A stretch of 22,941 bases of DNA from CAYNWK01 sp964400875. Its GTDB lineage: Bacteria > Chloroflexota > Anaerolineae > Anaerolineales > UBA4823. Position 1 is the first letter of the stretch. Each line of letters opens with the position of its first letter. The notes below the pieces were generated by a model. It was not told the DNA's origin. It saw nothing but the letters and a program-made list of their open reading frames with translations, and searched no databases. Made by a program: the position numbers and the translations under genes. This document shows positions 6,459 to 15,410 of this stretch, piece by piece. The stretch is taken from assembly GCA_964400875.1 (NCBI GenBank), contig CAYNWK010000066.1, positions 1-22,941 of the forward strand, in the 5' to 3' direction.

Positions 6459-8528
6459 ATGGATAAATTCGCTGAGTTGGAGATCGGTTTGCATCGCCGT
6501 GAGGTGGGCAGCTATGCGCTGGAGCTGCGCTTCAGCCAGCCGGAGAGCGATGCCGAGGTGCGCCTGGGACAGGGCCAATCGTTACAAACAAAGCTCGACT
6601 TGAACGCGCTCCAGGAGCTGATGTACGATCCGGAAGCGTACGGGCGTAGATTGACCCAGGATCTCTTCCTAGATCCGGGCGTCCAAAATGCTTTCTCCCA
6701 GGCGCTGGCGAACGCTCAAAGCTTGAATCTGCCCCTGAGGGTGCGCCTGATGATTGGCGCAAGCTCGCCAGAGCTGCATAACCTGCGTTGGGAGACGCTA
6801 CGCAACTTTCAAGATGGCGCCCCCTTAACCACCGATGAAAACCTGCTTTTTTCTCGCTATTTGAGCAGCCTGGATTGGCGTCCGGTCAAGCTTCGCCCTA
6901 TGGGCGCATTGCGCGCCTTAACGGTGATCGCCAGCCCCTCCGATTTGGCGGAGTACAATCTGGCTCCTGTTGATGTGGGTGCGGAGTTAGCCAGGGTTGA
7001 GAATGGTTTAGGCGCCATCCCCATGGAACCGCTGGCAACTTCGAGTGACGGGGCTGACCATGCAACGCTCAACCGGATCATTCAAGCGCTGCGTGGGACC
7101 GAATTCGACGTGCTTTACCTCGTATGCCACGGCGCCATGATCAAGGACGAACCCTGGTTGTGGCTGGAAGACGAGCAAGGCAAAGTCGATCGCGTCTCAG
7201 GGGAAGATCTGGTCTTGCGGCTGAAAGAGCTGCCTCAACGCCCGCGTTTAGCCATGCTGGCCTCTTGCCAGAGTGCGGGCAAGGGCGAGGGCGACGCGTT
7301 GTCCGCCCTGGGACCGCGTCTGGCGGAGGCGGGCATCCCGGCTGTGATCGCTATGCAGGGCAATATCAGCATGCAGACGGTCGCTGAGTTCATGCCGGTG
7401 TTCTTTACCGAGCTGCAGCGCGATGGCCAGATCGATAGAGCGATGGCGGTTGCCCGGGGCGCGGTGCGCGACCGGCCTGACTACTGGATGCCGGCTCTGT
7501 TTATGCGCTTGAAAAGCGGGCGTATTTGGTACGTCCCCGGATTTGGGGGCGATAAAGACGGCTTTGAGAAATGGCCGGCGCTTCTGCGCAGTATTAAGCG
7601 GGGGCAGTGCACGCCCATTCTGGGTCCTGGATTGTTTGAGCCGATGTTGGGTTCAATGCGCGATATCGCCCAGCGCTGGTCGGAGTCTTACCACTACCCC
7701 ATGGCTCCCCACGAACGAGAATCCCTGCCCCAGGTTGCTCAGTATCTGGCGATTAACCAGTATGCTCAGGCTCCTTATGATGAGCTCGAAGAGTATTTAG
7801 AAAATTACATCCAGGAACGCTACCAGTCTGACCTTCCGGGGGATTTACAGCAGGGTCGCGCCCCCCTCGATCAGTTAGTCAGCGTCGTCGGCGAACGCTT
7901 TCGGGATAAGCGTGAGTATGACCCCTACAAAATATTGGCCCATCTACCCCTGCCGATCTACATCACTACCAACCCGGGCGACCTGATGGGAGATGCGCTT
8001 CGCGAGGCGGGAAAAGAACCGAAAGTGATCCTTTGCCCCTGGAATGAATACATCGAACAGCGCGAATCGCTCTTCGACTGTGAGGCGGATTATTTTCCCA
8101 CACCGGAAGAGCCGCTGGTATATCATCTTTTTGGTCGTTTGGACGAACCCGATTCGCTCGTGATCACAGAGGATGATTATTTTGATTACTTGATCGGTGT
8201 TACCAGCAATAAGGACCTGATCCCGTCCGCTGTACGCCGGGTTTTGGCCGACTCGGCTTTGCTCTTTTTGGGCTTTCAAATGGATGAATGGAACTTCCGC
8301 GTGTTATTCCGCAGCATTCTTTCCCAACAAGGTGGGGGTAGGCGGGACCGCTACGCCCATATCGCTGCTCAAATCGAACCGGAGGAAGGTCGCATCCTGG
8401 AACCTGCACGCGCCCGCCGCTATTTGGAGAAATATTTCGCCAAGGGCGCCGACGTGAGTCTGTTTTGGGGCAGTGCTGAGGACTTCCTCAAGGAATTGTC
8501 GGCGCGTTGGAACGAGAACGCTCGATAG
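6459..8528 (+). CDS. CHAT caspase-like protease fused to a SIR2-like domain
   Basis: A 689-residue two-domain protein with no signal peptide or membrane helix, so cytoplasmic. After a beta-rich N-terminal region (1-130) of the kind preceding many CHAT domains, the CHAT protease-like domain spans about 130-345. Its catalytic dyad is visible: His224 in YLVCHGA and Cys270 in LASCQSA. A SIR2-like domain (SIR2_2 type) follows at about 380-640, with the nucleotide-loop segment LGPGL at 388-392, TTNPGD around Asn505, the segment YHLFG at 555-559, and a TEDDYFDYL and LFLGFQMDEWNFR tail. In active SIR2 relatives the motif is KLHG; here Phe558 stands where the catalytic His is expected, so NAD hydrolysis is doubtful. 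It is the first gene of a five-gene operon; the next ATG is 8 nt after its stop. CHAT proteases act as proteolytic effectors in bacterial defence and cell-death systems; a similar role here is inference. Confidence 0.88.
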   Translation: MDKFAELEIGLHRREVGSYALELRFSQPESDAEVRLGQGQSLQTKLDLNALQELMYDPEAYGRRLTQDLFLDPGVQNAFSQALANAQSLNLPLRVRLMIGASSPELHNLRWETLRNFQDGAPLTTDENLLFSRYLSSLDWRPVKLRPMGALRALTVIASPSDLAEYNLAPVDVGAELARVENGLGAIPMEPLATSSDGADHATLNRIIQALRGTEFDVLYLVCHGAMIKDEPWLWLEDEQGKVDRVSGEDLVLRLKELPQRPRLAMLASCQSAGKGEGDALSALGPRLAEAGIPAVIAMQGNISMQTVAEFMPVFFTELQRDGQIDRAMAVARGAVRDRPDYWMPALFMRLKSGRIWYVPGFGGDKDGFEKWPALLRSIKRGQCTPILGPGLFEPMLGSMRDIAQRWSESYHYPMAPHERESLPQVAQYLAINQYAQAPYDELEEYLENYIQERYQSDLPGDLQQGRAPLDQLVSVVGERFRDKREYDPYKILAHLPLPIYITTNPGDLMGDALREAGKEPKVILCPWNEYIEQRESLFDCEADYFPTPEEPLVYHLFGRLDEPDSLVITEDDYFDYLIGVTSNKDLIPSAVRRVLADSALLFLGFQMDEWNFRVLFRSILSQQGGGRRDRYAHIAAQIEPEEGRILEPARARRYLEKYFAKGADVSLFWGSAEDFLKELSARWNENAR

Positions 8529-8536
8529 GATCCGCC

Positions 8537-11500
8537 ATGATGAGCATTACAAACACCCGCCCGAACCCGTACGTCGGCCCCCGCGCTTTTCAAACCGGAG
8601 AAAAGCTTTACGGGCGCGACATTGAATCGCGCGAGCTGCTCGACCTCCTGATCGCCGAGCGCATAGTCTTGCTGCATTCTCCCAGCGGCGCAGGTAAAAG
8701 CTCTCTTATCCAGGCCGGCTTGATTCCACAGCTGCGCGCGACTGGTTTCCGCATACTGCCGGTAATGCGCGTCAACCAGGAACCGCCCCCCGAAGCCCGG
8801 GAGATGTTAGCAAAGGCTGCATTCTTCAATCGCTATATCTTCAGCGCCTTGCTGTCCCTCGAGGAAGGATTGGCGGAGGATGATCAGCTCCCCCTTGAAG
8901 AATTGGCCGAGCGATCCCTGGACGGGTATCTGCAGGAGTGCACCAGGCGTTTTACGGACGACGATGAAGATGAATCGACCTCCGAAGTCCTGCTGTTCGA
9001 CCAGTTTGAAGAGATCCTGACCTTAAACCCGACAGATCGCCCTGGCAAGGAAGTTTTTTTTAGCCAGCTCGGGACGGCTTTGCGAGACCGCCGCCGGTGG
9101 GCTTTGTTCGCCATGCGTGAGGATTATTACGCTGCCCTCGAACCTTATCTGCGCCCGATCCCTACCCGTTTTGCGAATACTTACCGCCTCGACTTGTTAG
9201 GTCCCCAGGCAGCCCGCCAGGCGATTCAACAGCCGGCCCGCGAATCGGGCGTCAAATTTCCCGATGAGGTTGCCCAGCAGCTGGTGGACGACCTGCGTCG
9301 TGTGCTGCTCCAGTACCCGGATGGCAGCACCGAGGAGCAGTTAGGCTTGTATGTCGAACCGGTCCAGCTGCAAGTCGTTTGCTACCGTTTGTGGCGCAAC
9401 CTGTCGTCCGAAGCCGACCAGATCACGGCCGAACACCTGGCCACGGTCGGCGACGTCGATGAATCCCTGGCGGAATATTACGCCGAACGCGTGCAGCGCA
9501 TCGCCGCAGAATCCGGAGTGACCGAACGATCAATCCGTGAATGGGTCGAACGCCAGCTGATCACCGAAGGGGGGTTTCGGGGACAGGTCTTGATGGGGGA
9601 AGGCAGCAGCGCCGGCTTGCCGAATGAGGTCATTTTCGAGCTTGAAGACGCCCACCTGGTGAGAGGGGAGAAGCGGCGCGGTGCCACCTGGTTCGAGCTG
9701 GTCCACGACCGCATGCTCGCGCCGGTCAGAGGCAACAACGCGGCCTGGTCGCAGGCGAATTTGAGCACCTTGCAGCGCCAGGCGACCCTGTGGGAACAGC
9801 AGGATCGCTCGGATACCCTGTTTTTGCGTGAAGATGCGCTCGCGGAAGCGGAAAAATGGGCTGCTGAACACCCGGAAGAGGTCAGCGAAATCGACCGGGA
9901 GTTTCTGGACGCCTCCATGGAGCTGCGCGCCAGGGAAGAGGCTGCCCGCGAGGCGGCCGAGCGCGAACGCCGCCTAAAGCTGGAAGCGGCCGAACAGGTC
10001 GCCGCCGCCGAGCGCAAGCGCGCGGAGGAGCAGGAGCGAGCTGCCACGCGCCTGCGCCGCCGGGCGATCTACCTGACCGTCGTTCTTCTGCTGGCTGTGG
10101 TGATGGCCGGTTTTGCCTTTTACAGCCAGCGGCTGGCTTCTGCCAATGCGGACCGTGCCAACCAGCAGGCGGGAACCGCGACCAATGCCTTGGGGTTATC
10201 CCAGGTTCGGGGAACTGAAGCTTTCGAGAATCTTGGAGCCGCCCAGGCTGCCAGCACTCAGGCTAATATCGAGCGTGGTCGCGCGGAAAATGCCCTCACC
10301 ACCGCCCAGGCTGCCGGGACGAAGGCCGTAGACCAGCAGATGATCGCTGAGACCAATGCATCTATCGCTGAACAAAACGAAGCTGAAGCCCGGCGCCAGG
10401 CGCAGCTCGCCCGCTCTCGCGAGTTGGCTGCCCTGGCATTGTCCCAGCTCGACAGCCAGCCCTCATTAGGGCTTTTACTCGGTGTTGAGGCTTATGGGCA
10501 AAGCCAGACCGGCCAGGCATTGGACGCCTTGTTGAGCGGGCTTCTAAGCAACCTGACCCGCAATTCTGAGCCCTTTGATCTGCCCATCCCTCCCCAGGAG
10601 ATCGCCATTTACGATGTGGCTTTGAGCCCGGATGGGGGCCTCCTGGCCTGGGGAGGCGCAGATGGCTTGATCCGTGTATGGGATCTGGAAAACCAGAGCG
10701 AAGCCTGGGTGGGGTTCACAAATGGCGGCAGTACGATGAACACCCTCGATTTCAGCCCAGATGGGAAAGTGTTGGCCACCGGAGACGCTGCGGGAGATAT
10801 TCTGCTTTGGGATAGCATCGAAGGGGTAAAGGTGAGAAATTTCCCCTCCAACCTTTCGCAGGTTCTCGACATAAAATTCAGCCCCGACGGATCGACGCTG
10901 GCCTACAGCGTGATTAAACTGGGCGCGCAGCCCAACATCTTGATCAAAGAGATCGAAACGGGGTCTACGAGAAATTTGCGCACCCGCGATCAGGCTTTCG
11001 ACGTGTACGCCATTGCCTGGTCGCCGGATGGCCAGCTGATCGCCACCGGCGGGGTGGACCGGGTCTTGCGGATCTGGTCGGTGTCCAGTGGCAGCGCCGT
11101 CCAGGAGATCGAGGATGTCTATCGTGGGCCTATTCGCGCCCTCGCATTTTCGCCCAACGGCAAATGGCTGGCGACCGGTGCCGAGGATAACGAGAGCGGG
11201 AAGAAAGAGATCTCCCTGCTTCTCTGGGACACCTCTGTCTGGCAGGATGAAGCCCCTGTAATCCTGGCTGGGACGGGCAGCGATGTGACCAGCCTGGCGT
11301 TCAGCCCGGATGGGCAGCTCCTGGCCAGTGGGGCGAACGACGGCAGCTCCGCCTTGTGGGATATCCGTCGACAAGAATTGTTCGAAAGGCTGCCCGGACC
11401 TCTTTCCATCGTGACCGGCATGTCATTTGCCCAGTTTGGCGATAAGCTGTTGGTCGCCAGCGGCAGCCTCGACCGCAGCCTGCTGGTCTTGAACTTGCAG

Positions 11501-12568
11501 GCGGAAGAGTCGTTGGGGGAGAACTTGCTTGTTGGCTCGGGAGAGATCTCTGCTCTCGCTTACTCCGGCGACGCCTCGTTCTGGATGCTGCGCAGTGGGG
11601 AGGCTGGGTTGGCGCTGTCTGAAGTCGATGAAACTGGTGGAGCGGAGACGGATCTCACCGCGAGCAACCCGGCGATGGGCGAAATCGCCAGCTTGACTTC
11701 ATTGAACCAGGATCGTACAAAATTGGCTGTCGCGGGTCGAGATGGCGGCTTGGAGATATGGAATCTGTCCGATCGCCAGACTATGGCGGTCGATTTGCCC
11801 TTGGCCTCCATCGAGGTCTACGAACAAGATGCTGAAACGGCGACGGAGACGCTCGAGCAGCCTGTAACCATCGACAGCCTGGCGATAAACCCTGCTAGCG
11901 ACGTAGTTGCTGCCGGCGTGTGTGACCAGATCCGGCGGACGAGGCTCGCTCAGTCATTCTCCCAGGGCCTTGAAGCCACTGATTTATGTCTCCGGGAGTT
12001 GATCTATTTATGGGATGCTAACAGCGGCGCTCAGGTCGGTGATCCAATTCTCACCGGTCAGACCAACCGCATCACCAGCCTGGCGTTTAATCCGGTAGAC
12101 GCGAACCTGCTGGCGGTTGGCTACGCTGGCGCTTCGATCGAGTTCTGGGATACGGCCTCTGGCCTTCAGAGAGGGATACCGCTGGTCGGACTGGGCGGTT
12201 CGGTGTCCAGCCTGGCCTTCAGCGCCAACGGCGATATGCTGGCCTCCGGCAGCACGAACAACCTGATCGCCCTGTGGATCGTCTCTCCGCCTCAACAGAT
12301 TGGAGGTCCCTTATCCGGCTCCGACGGTGGGGTTACCAGCCTGGCTTTTCGACCGGACGGCGCGGTGCTGGTCAGCGGCAGCGACCGCGGTTCGGTGTTC
12401 CGCTGGGATTTGAATGCCTGGATCGACCTGGCCTGTCAGTTCAGCGGCCGCAATCTCTCGCAGCTGGAATGGGACCTCTTCTTCCCCGGCGAAGATTACC
12501 GGGTCACCTGCCCCGATTTTCCTGCTGGAGGTCAGCAGCCGGCGCCCACGGTGACTCCCACCCCATGA
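8537..12568 (+). CDS. nSTAND1 NTPase with one membrane helix and C-terminal WD40 repeats
   Basis: A 1343-residue STAND-class switch protein. The N-terminal NTPase (about 14-350) has Walker A PSGAGKSS at 49-56, with Ser instead of Gly at the first position, and Walker B LLFDQFEE with Asp155 and Glu158/159. A winged-helix region (to about 430) and a charged coiled coil (about 455-508) follow. One hydrophobic helix (about 511-532) is preceded by RLRRR, which by the positive-inside rule puts the NTPase in the cytoplasm and the rest outside. Then come a helical linker rich in Ala/Gln/Glu (535-672) and about 13 WD40-type blades (690-1295) with repeated SPDG and WD segments. After these is the EWDLFFPGEDY/TCP motif usual at the end of such proteins, and a short PTVTPTP tail. 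ATG 8537, 8 nt after the previous stop and 6 nt after AGGA, is preferred to an upstream in-frame TTG at 8507. Likely the sensor and switch of the operon. Confidence 0.9.
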   Translation: MMSITNTRPNPYVGPRAFQTGEKLYGRDIESRELLDLLIAERIVLLHSPSGAGKSSLIQAGLIPQLRATGFRILPVMRVNQEPPPEAREMLAKAAFFNRYIFSALLSLEEGLAEDDQLPLEELAERSLDGYLQECTRRFTDDDEDESTSEVLLFDQFEEILTLNPTDRPGKEVFFSQLGTALRDRRRWALFAMREDYYAALEPYLRPIPTRFANTYRLDLLGPQAARQAIQQPARESGVKFPDEVAQQLVDDLRRVLLQYPDGSTEEQLGLYVEPVQLQVVCYRLWRNLSSEADQITAEHLATVGDVDESLAEYYAERVQRIAAESGVTERSIREWVERQLITEGGFRGQVLMGEGSSAGLPNEVIFELEDAHLVRGEKRRGATWFELVHDRMLAPVRGNNAAWSQANLSTLQRQATLWEQQDRSDTLFLREDALAEAEKWAAEHPEEVSEIDREFLDASMELRAREEAAREAAERERRLKLEAAEQVAAAERKRAEEQERAATRLRRRAIYLTVVLLLAVVMAGFAFYSQRLASANADRANQQAGTATNALGLSQVRGTEAFENLGAAQAASTQANIERGRAENALTTAQAAGTKAVDQQMIAETNASIAEQNEAEARRQAQLARSRELAALALSQLDSQPSLGLLLGVEAYGQSQTGQALDALLSGLLSNLTRNSEPFDLPIPPQEIAIYDVALSPDGGLLAWGGADGLIRVWDLENQSEAWVGFTNGGSTMNTLDFSPDGKVLATGDAAGDILLWDSIEGVKVRNFPSNLSQVLDIKFSPDGSTLAYSVIKLGAQPNILIKEIETGSTRNLRTRDQAFDVYAIAWSPDGQLIATGGVDRVLRIWSVSSGSAVQEIEDVYRGPIRALAFSPNGKWLATGAEDNESGKKEISLLLWDTSVWQDEAPVILAGTGSDVTSLAFSPDGQLLASGANDGSSALWDIRRQELFERLPGPLSIVTGMSFAQFGDKLLVASGSLDRSLLVLNLQAEESLGENLLVGSGEISALAYSGDASFWMLRSGEAGLALSEVDETGGAETDLTASNPAMGEIASLTSLNQDRTKLAVAGRDGGLEIWNLSDRQTMAVDLPLASIEVYEQDAETATETLEQPVTIDSLAINPASDVVAAGVCDQIRRTRLAQSFSQGLEATDLCLRELIYLWDANSGAQVGDPILTGQTNRITSLAFNPVDANLLAVGYAGASIEFWDTASGLQRGIPLVGLGGSVSSLAFSANGDMLASGSTNNLIALWIVSPPQQIGGPLSGSDGGVTSLAFRPDGAVLVSGSDRGSVFRWDLNAWIDLACQFSGRNLSQLEWDLFFPGEDYRVTCPDFPAGGQQPAPTVTPTP

Positions 12569-12578
12569 CTACTCCCTC

Positions 12579-12584
12579 AGGAGG
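12579..12584 (+). promoter_or_regulatory. Strong Shine-Dalgarno for the C25-like gene
   Basis: AGGAGG lies 6 nt before ATG 12591, within the 22-nt gap after the nSTAND stop codon, and supports this start. Confidence 0.75.
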
Positions 12585-12590
12585 GCCGCA

Positions 12591-14585
12591 ATGAATGAAA
12601 ATCTGTTGGTTTTCAACGGCGTCAATGGCGCCACCGGGAGGTATGACCTGCCGCCCAAATCGGCCTCCGAGATTGCCGCGGCTGCCCGCGGCGTTCCGAT
12701 TAATCAGCAGCACCTGACCGATCTTCGCATCCGCGTGGATCTGGACGCCAGCCAGGGTCGCCATTATGGGTTGAGAGAAGGACTCGATCCCAAGGATTTG
12801 GCTCAGGCCGGTTGGGGTGTGATCTTCCCGGCTGGATTGGATCCGACCTCCCTGACTGCCTTGAAGGAAGCGATGCGCCCCTTGCTGGATCACCGCAAAG
12901 AGCAGGCAGCCCAGCAGAAGGAGCACTATTTCAAGGAGTGCAGCGGGGAGCTCGGCTATCGCAGCGGGCAGTCCAAGGGCGATTTCTTGAAGATTCACGG
13001 TCGCGGGGCTGGGCCCGCCGATCCGGACAAGTTGCCGTATTACCTGCTGATCGTCGGTGATCCCGATACTGTGCCTTTTTCCTTCCAATACCAGTTAGAT
13101 GTGCAGTACGCTGTGGGGCGCATCCATTTCGACGACTTGGAAGATTACCATCGTTACGCTCTCAGCGTCGTCGAAGCCGAGAAGCGCGGCTGGTCCTTGC
13201 CGCGCCGTGCGGTGTTCTTTGGAACTGCCAACCCGGATGACCAGGCCACCCAGCTCAGCCGTGAGCACCTGATCGCTCCCTTGGGAGAATATGTGCGCCA
13301 GCAGCATACGGATTGGCAAACACAAATTCAGACCAGTGATCAGGCATATAAATCCGACCTCGCGCAGCTCTTAGACGCCGATCGTGCCCCAGCCCTGCTG
13401 TTCAGCGCTTCACACGGCATGGGTTTTCCGATGGGCGATGCTCGCCAGCTGCCCCATCAGGGCGCTTTGTTGTGCCAGGATTGGCCTGGACCGAATGTGC
13501 ACCAGGGGCCGATTCCCCAGGATTTCTATTTTTCCGCCGAGGACCTCGGATCCGACGCGAACGTGCTCGGCATGCTGGCCTTCTTTTTCGCCTGTTACGG
13601 CGCGGGGACCCCACACCTTGACGATTTTTATCGCCGGGAATACGTCGACCGCAAACCGGTCGCTCCGAAAGCGTTCCTGGCCCAACTTCCGAAACGGATG
13701 CTATCGCACTCGGGCGGTGGCGCGCTGGCCGTGATCGGTCACGTCGAACGCGCCTGGGGCTATTCCTTCCTGTGGGATGGGGTCGGCCAGGAGCTGGTCA
13801 CCTTTGAAAGCGCCCTGGACCGGCTCCTGGCCGGCCATCCGGTAGGTTCGGCGCTGGAATATTTCAACTCGCGCTACGCCGAGCTGGCCTCGGATCTGAC
13901 CACCGAGTTGGACGAAACCAGCGAAGAGTTTCAAAATGTGGTCAAGATCGCCGGCTTGTGGACCGCCAGCAACGATGCCCGTAATACCTTGATCTTGGGC
14001 GATCCGGCCGTCCGCCTGTCCGCTGGGGAGCAGGTCAGCGCGGATGGTGAACGCGAGGCGTTGGTCGATCTGATCAATCGGTCAGTCGAGCAGGCGGATG
14101 CCGTTCCTCCTGAGCCCCCTGCGAGCTCACCGCAACCGGAACCCGCCGCGCCGGGGGGCGTCGCCGAGCCCGCCACGCCCGTTGGATCGCCTGCCGGGGT
14201 TGACTACGGACTGATTGATAATTTCCGCAACGCGCAGGCTAAAATGGGCGATGCCCTGGGTGAATTCGTGGAGAAGTTGGGAGGCTTCCTCGGCAAGGCC
14301 CTGGATGAGGCCACCAGCCTGGATATCGCCACTTACGTCAGCGAAGAGATGGACGACGTCAAGTTCTCGGGGGGGACATTCAGCGGCGCCAAGTTGCGCG
14401 CCCTGACCCGCATCGAGATCGACGGAGATACTTTAATTTGCGTGCCGGAGGAAGATGGGGAGCTCGACACCGAGCTGTGGGGCATCCACATGGACATGGT
14501 CCGCCAGGCGCAGGAGAGCCGCGCCGAGCTTTTGAAGACCGCGGTTTCAGCAGCCTCCAATATTGTCAACCTGATCAAACCTTGA
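12591..14585 (+). CDS. Gingipain/C25-like caspase-fold protein with C-terminal accessory domain
   Basis: A 664-residue protein. The main part (about 1-480) resembles C25-type (gingipain-like, clan CD) cysteine peptidases. It has a PYYLLIVGDPDTVPF segment and a DVQYAVGRI segment typical of these folds. A predicted catalytic His275 lies in SASHGMGF and Cys335 in FFACYGAGT, each after a hydrophobic strand, as in caspase-like enzymes. No signal peptide is present, unlike true gingipains, so it is probably intracellular. A Pro/Ala-rich linker (about 497-537) leads to an amphipathic helical segment (540-575) and a C-terminal domain (about 576-664) that resembles the small protein encoded last in the operon. 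It starts 22 nt after the nSTAND gene behind AGGAGG. It could be a protease activated by the nSTAND switch, acting beside the CHAT protease; substrate unknown. Confidence 0.8.
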   Translation: MNENLLVFNGVNGATGRYDLPPKSASEIAAAARGVPINQQHLTDLRIRVDLDASQGRHYGLREGLDPKDLAQAGWGVIFPAGLDPTSLTALKEAMRPLLDHRKEQAAQQKEHYFKECSGELGYRSGQSKGDFLKIHGRGAGPADPDKLPYYLLIVGDPDTVPFSFQYQLDVQYAVGRIHFDDLEDYHRYALSVVEAEKRGWSLPRRAVFFGTANPDDQATQLSREHLIAPLGEYVRQQHTDWQTQIQTSDQAYKSDLAQLLDADRAPALLFSASHGMGFPMGDARQLPHQGALLCQDWPGPNVHQGPIPQDFYFSAEDLGSDANVLGMLAFFFACYGAGTPHLDDFYRREYVDRKPVAPKAFLAQLPKRMLSHSGGGALAVIGHVERAWGYSFLWDGVGQELVTFESALDRLLAGHPVGSALEYFNSRYAELASDLTTELDETSEEFQNVVKIAGLWTASNDARNTLILGDPAVRLSAGEQVSADGEREALVDLINRSVEQADAVPPEPPASSPQPEPAAPGGVAEPATPVGSPAGVDYGLIDNFRNAQAKMGDALGEFVEKLGGFLGKALDEATSLDIATYVSEEMDDVKFSGGTFSGAKLRALTRIEIDGDTLICVPEEDGELDTELWGIHMDMVRQAQESRAELLKTAVSAASNIVNLIKP

Positions 14586-14601
14586 AACCTCCGAGGTTGA
14601 C

Positions 14602-15408
14602 TTGGAACTGTTGAGCGATCTGCCCCCGGTGTTCGATCTCTGGCAACTGCCGCCTGAAGGGTCGAGAGAGTCGGTCGCCTTCGGGCCGCCTGGGGCGCCT
14701 GCACAGGAAGGGGCCGCGCCGACTTGGCGCATGGACCTGCCTACCGATCCTGAGGCAGCCCTGAAGCAGTTATCCCGCGCCGAAGCCCAGGTTGAGGCGG
14801 CCGACCGTGCCTTGGAAACCATCCCTGCTCAGCTGGATGAGCTGGTTCGTCGCGCCGGTGGCCGGCCCGGTGGATCGGTCGTTTTTGGTCCTGCGCCCGC
14901 TGCGGGCGCGCCGGAACAGCCCTTATCTCCGTCCGAGCGAGAAGTACTGGGCTGGATCGCTGCCGCCGATCCGCGTCAGATGGATTTTGGCGCTCGTGCC
15001 GGTCGTACAAACGATTTGAAAGAGGCCAGCGGTGAGATCCGGCAGGCCGTCGATCGCCTGCTGCAGCTGCTCCTGCATCTGGCCTGGGTGGAGACCCAGG
15101 TTCAGGGCCAGCTGGTCGCCCGTACGGTCGTGGATTGGAGCGGCGATCTGGGCACCGCCTGGCAGCTGGCGACCACTGAAGAGCTGTTCGATCTGCACCG
15201 GCGCGCTTTGCGCCTGGCGCTGGCTGCGCGATTGACCATGCTGCGTACGCTGATCGTGGTCACGCAAGGTGCGGTTAAGTTATCAGCCTTGATCGCTACG
15301 CCGGGAGGCGCGTTGTTAGCTTTACCGGTTGCCTGGAAGTACGTCAACCAAGTATTGTCTGAATTGAAAAACTATGCAGAGATATCACAAGGGACAGAGG
15401 AGGTTTAA
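14602..15408 (+). CDS. Unrecognised helical protein with hydrophobic C-terminal stretch
   Basis: I do not recognise this 268-residue protein. Residues 1-50 are Pro/Gly-rich and probably disordered. Residues 45-85 form a charged helix rich in Glu, Ala and Leu, and a second low-complexity Pro/Ala stretch (about 88-112) follows. From 120 to 210 the protein is helical with LLQLLLHLAWVET and EELFDLHRRALRLALAARL segments. Residues 211-253 are largely hydrophobic and could form one or two membrane or bundle helices broken at TPGG. The start is TTG 14602, chosen because GAGG at 14593-14596 is 5 nt upstream and the reading frame fits the operon; the next in-frame ATG would remove about 40 residues. 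Gaps are 16 nt to the gene before and 2 nt to the gene after, which implies co-translation. It may be a partner, adaptor or membrane-acting component of the operon. Confidence 0.75.
   Translation: MELLSDLPPVFDLWQLPPEGSRESVAFGPPGAPAQEGAAPTWRMDLPTDPEAALKQLSRAEAQVEAADRALETIPAQLDELVRRAGGRPGGSVVFGPAPAAGAPEQPLSPSEREVLGWIAAADPRQMDFGARAGRTNDLKEASGEIRQAVDRLLQLLLHLAWVETQVQGQLVARTVVDWSGDLGTAWQLATTEELFDLHRRALRLALAARLTMLRTLIVVTQGAVKLSALIATPGGALLALPVAWKYVNQVLSELKNYAEISQGTEEV
15396..15403 (+). promoter_or_regulatory. Near-consensus Shine-Dalgarno for the last operon gene
   Basis: AGAGGAGG inside the end of the preceding gene lies 7 nt before ATG 15411. It is the best ribosome-binding site in the operon and suggests that the small protein is made in excess over its neighbours. 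Confidence 0.75.
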
Positions 15409-15410
15409 AC

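Noticed and set aside
8507..8536. Upstream TTG start for the nSTAND gene
   Set aside because: It would overlap the CHAT-SIR2 gene by 22 nt without its own Shine-Dalgarno; ATG 8537 has AGGA at good spacing.
9478..10047. 189-codon minus-strand frame opposite the coiled coil and linker
   Set aside because: Its product is Ser/Arg/Ala low-complexity, the mirror of the Glu/Ala-rich coiled coil on the coding strand.
10544..11374. 276-codon open frame on the minus strand opposite the WD40 region
   Set aside because: It lies wholly antisense to the clear WD40 repeats of the nSTAND gene and its translation resembles no family; it is a by-product of the repeats and base composition.
10100..12400. WD40 blade repeats as a DNA tandem repeat array or CRISPR
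   Set aside because: The repetition is at protein level with diverged DNA, and there are no identical repeats with unique spacers.
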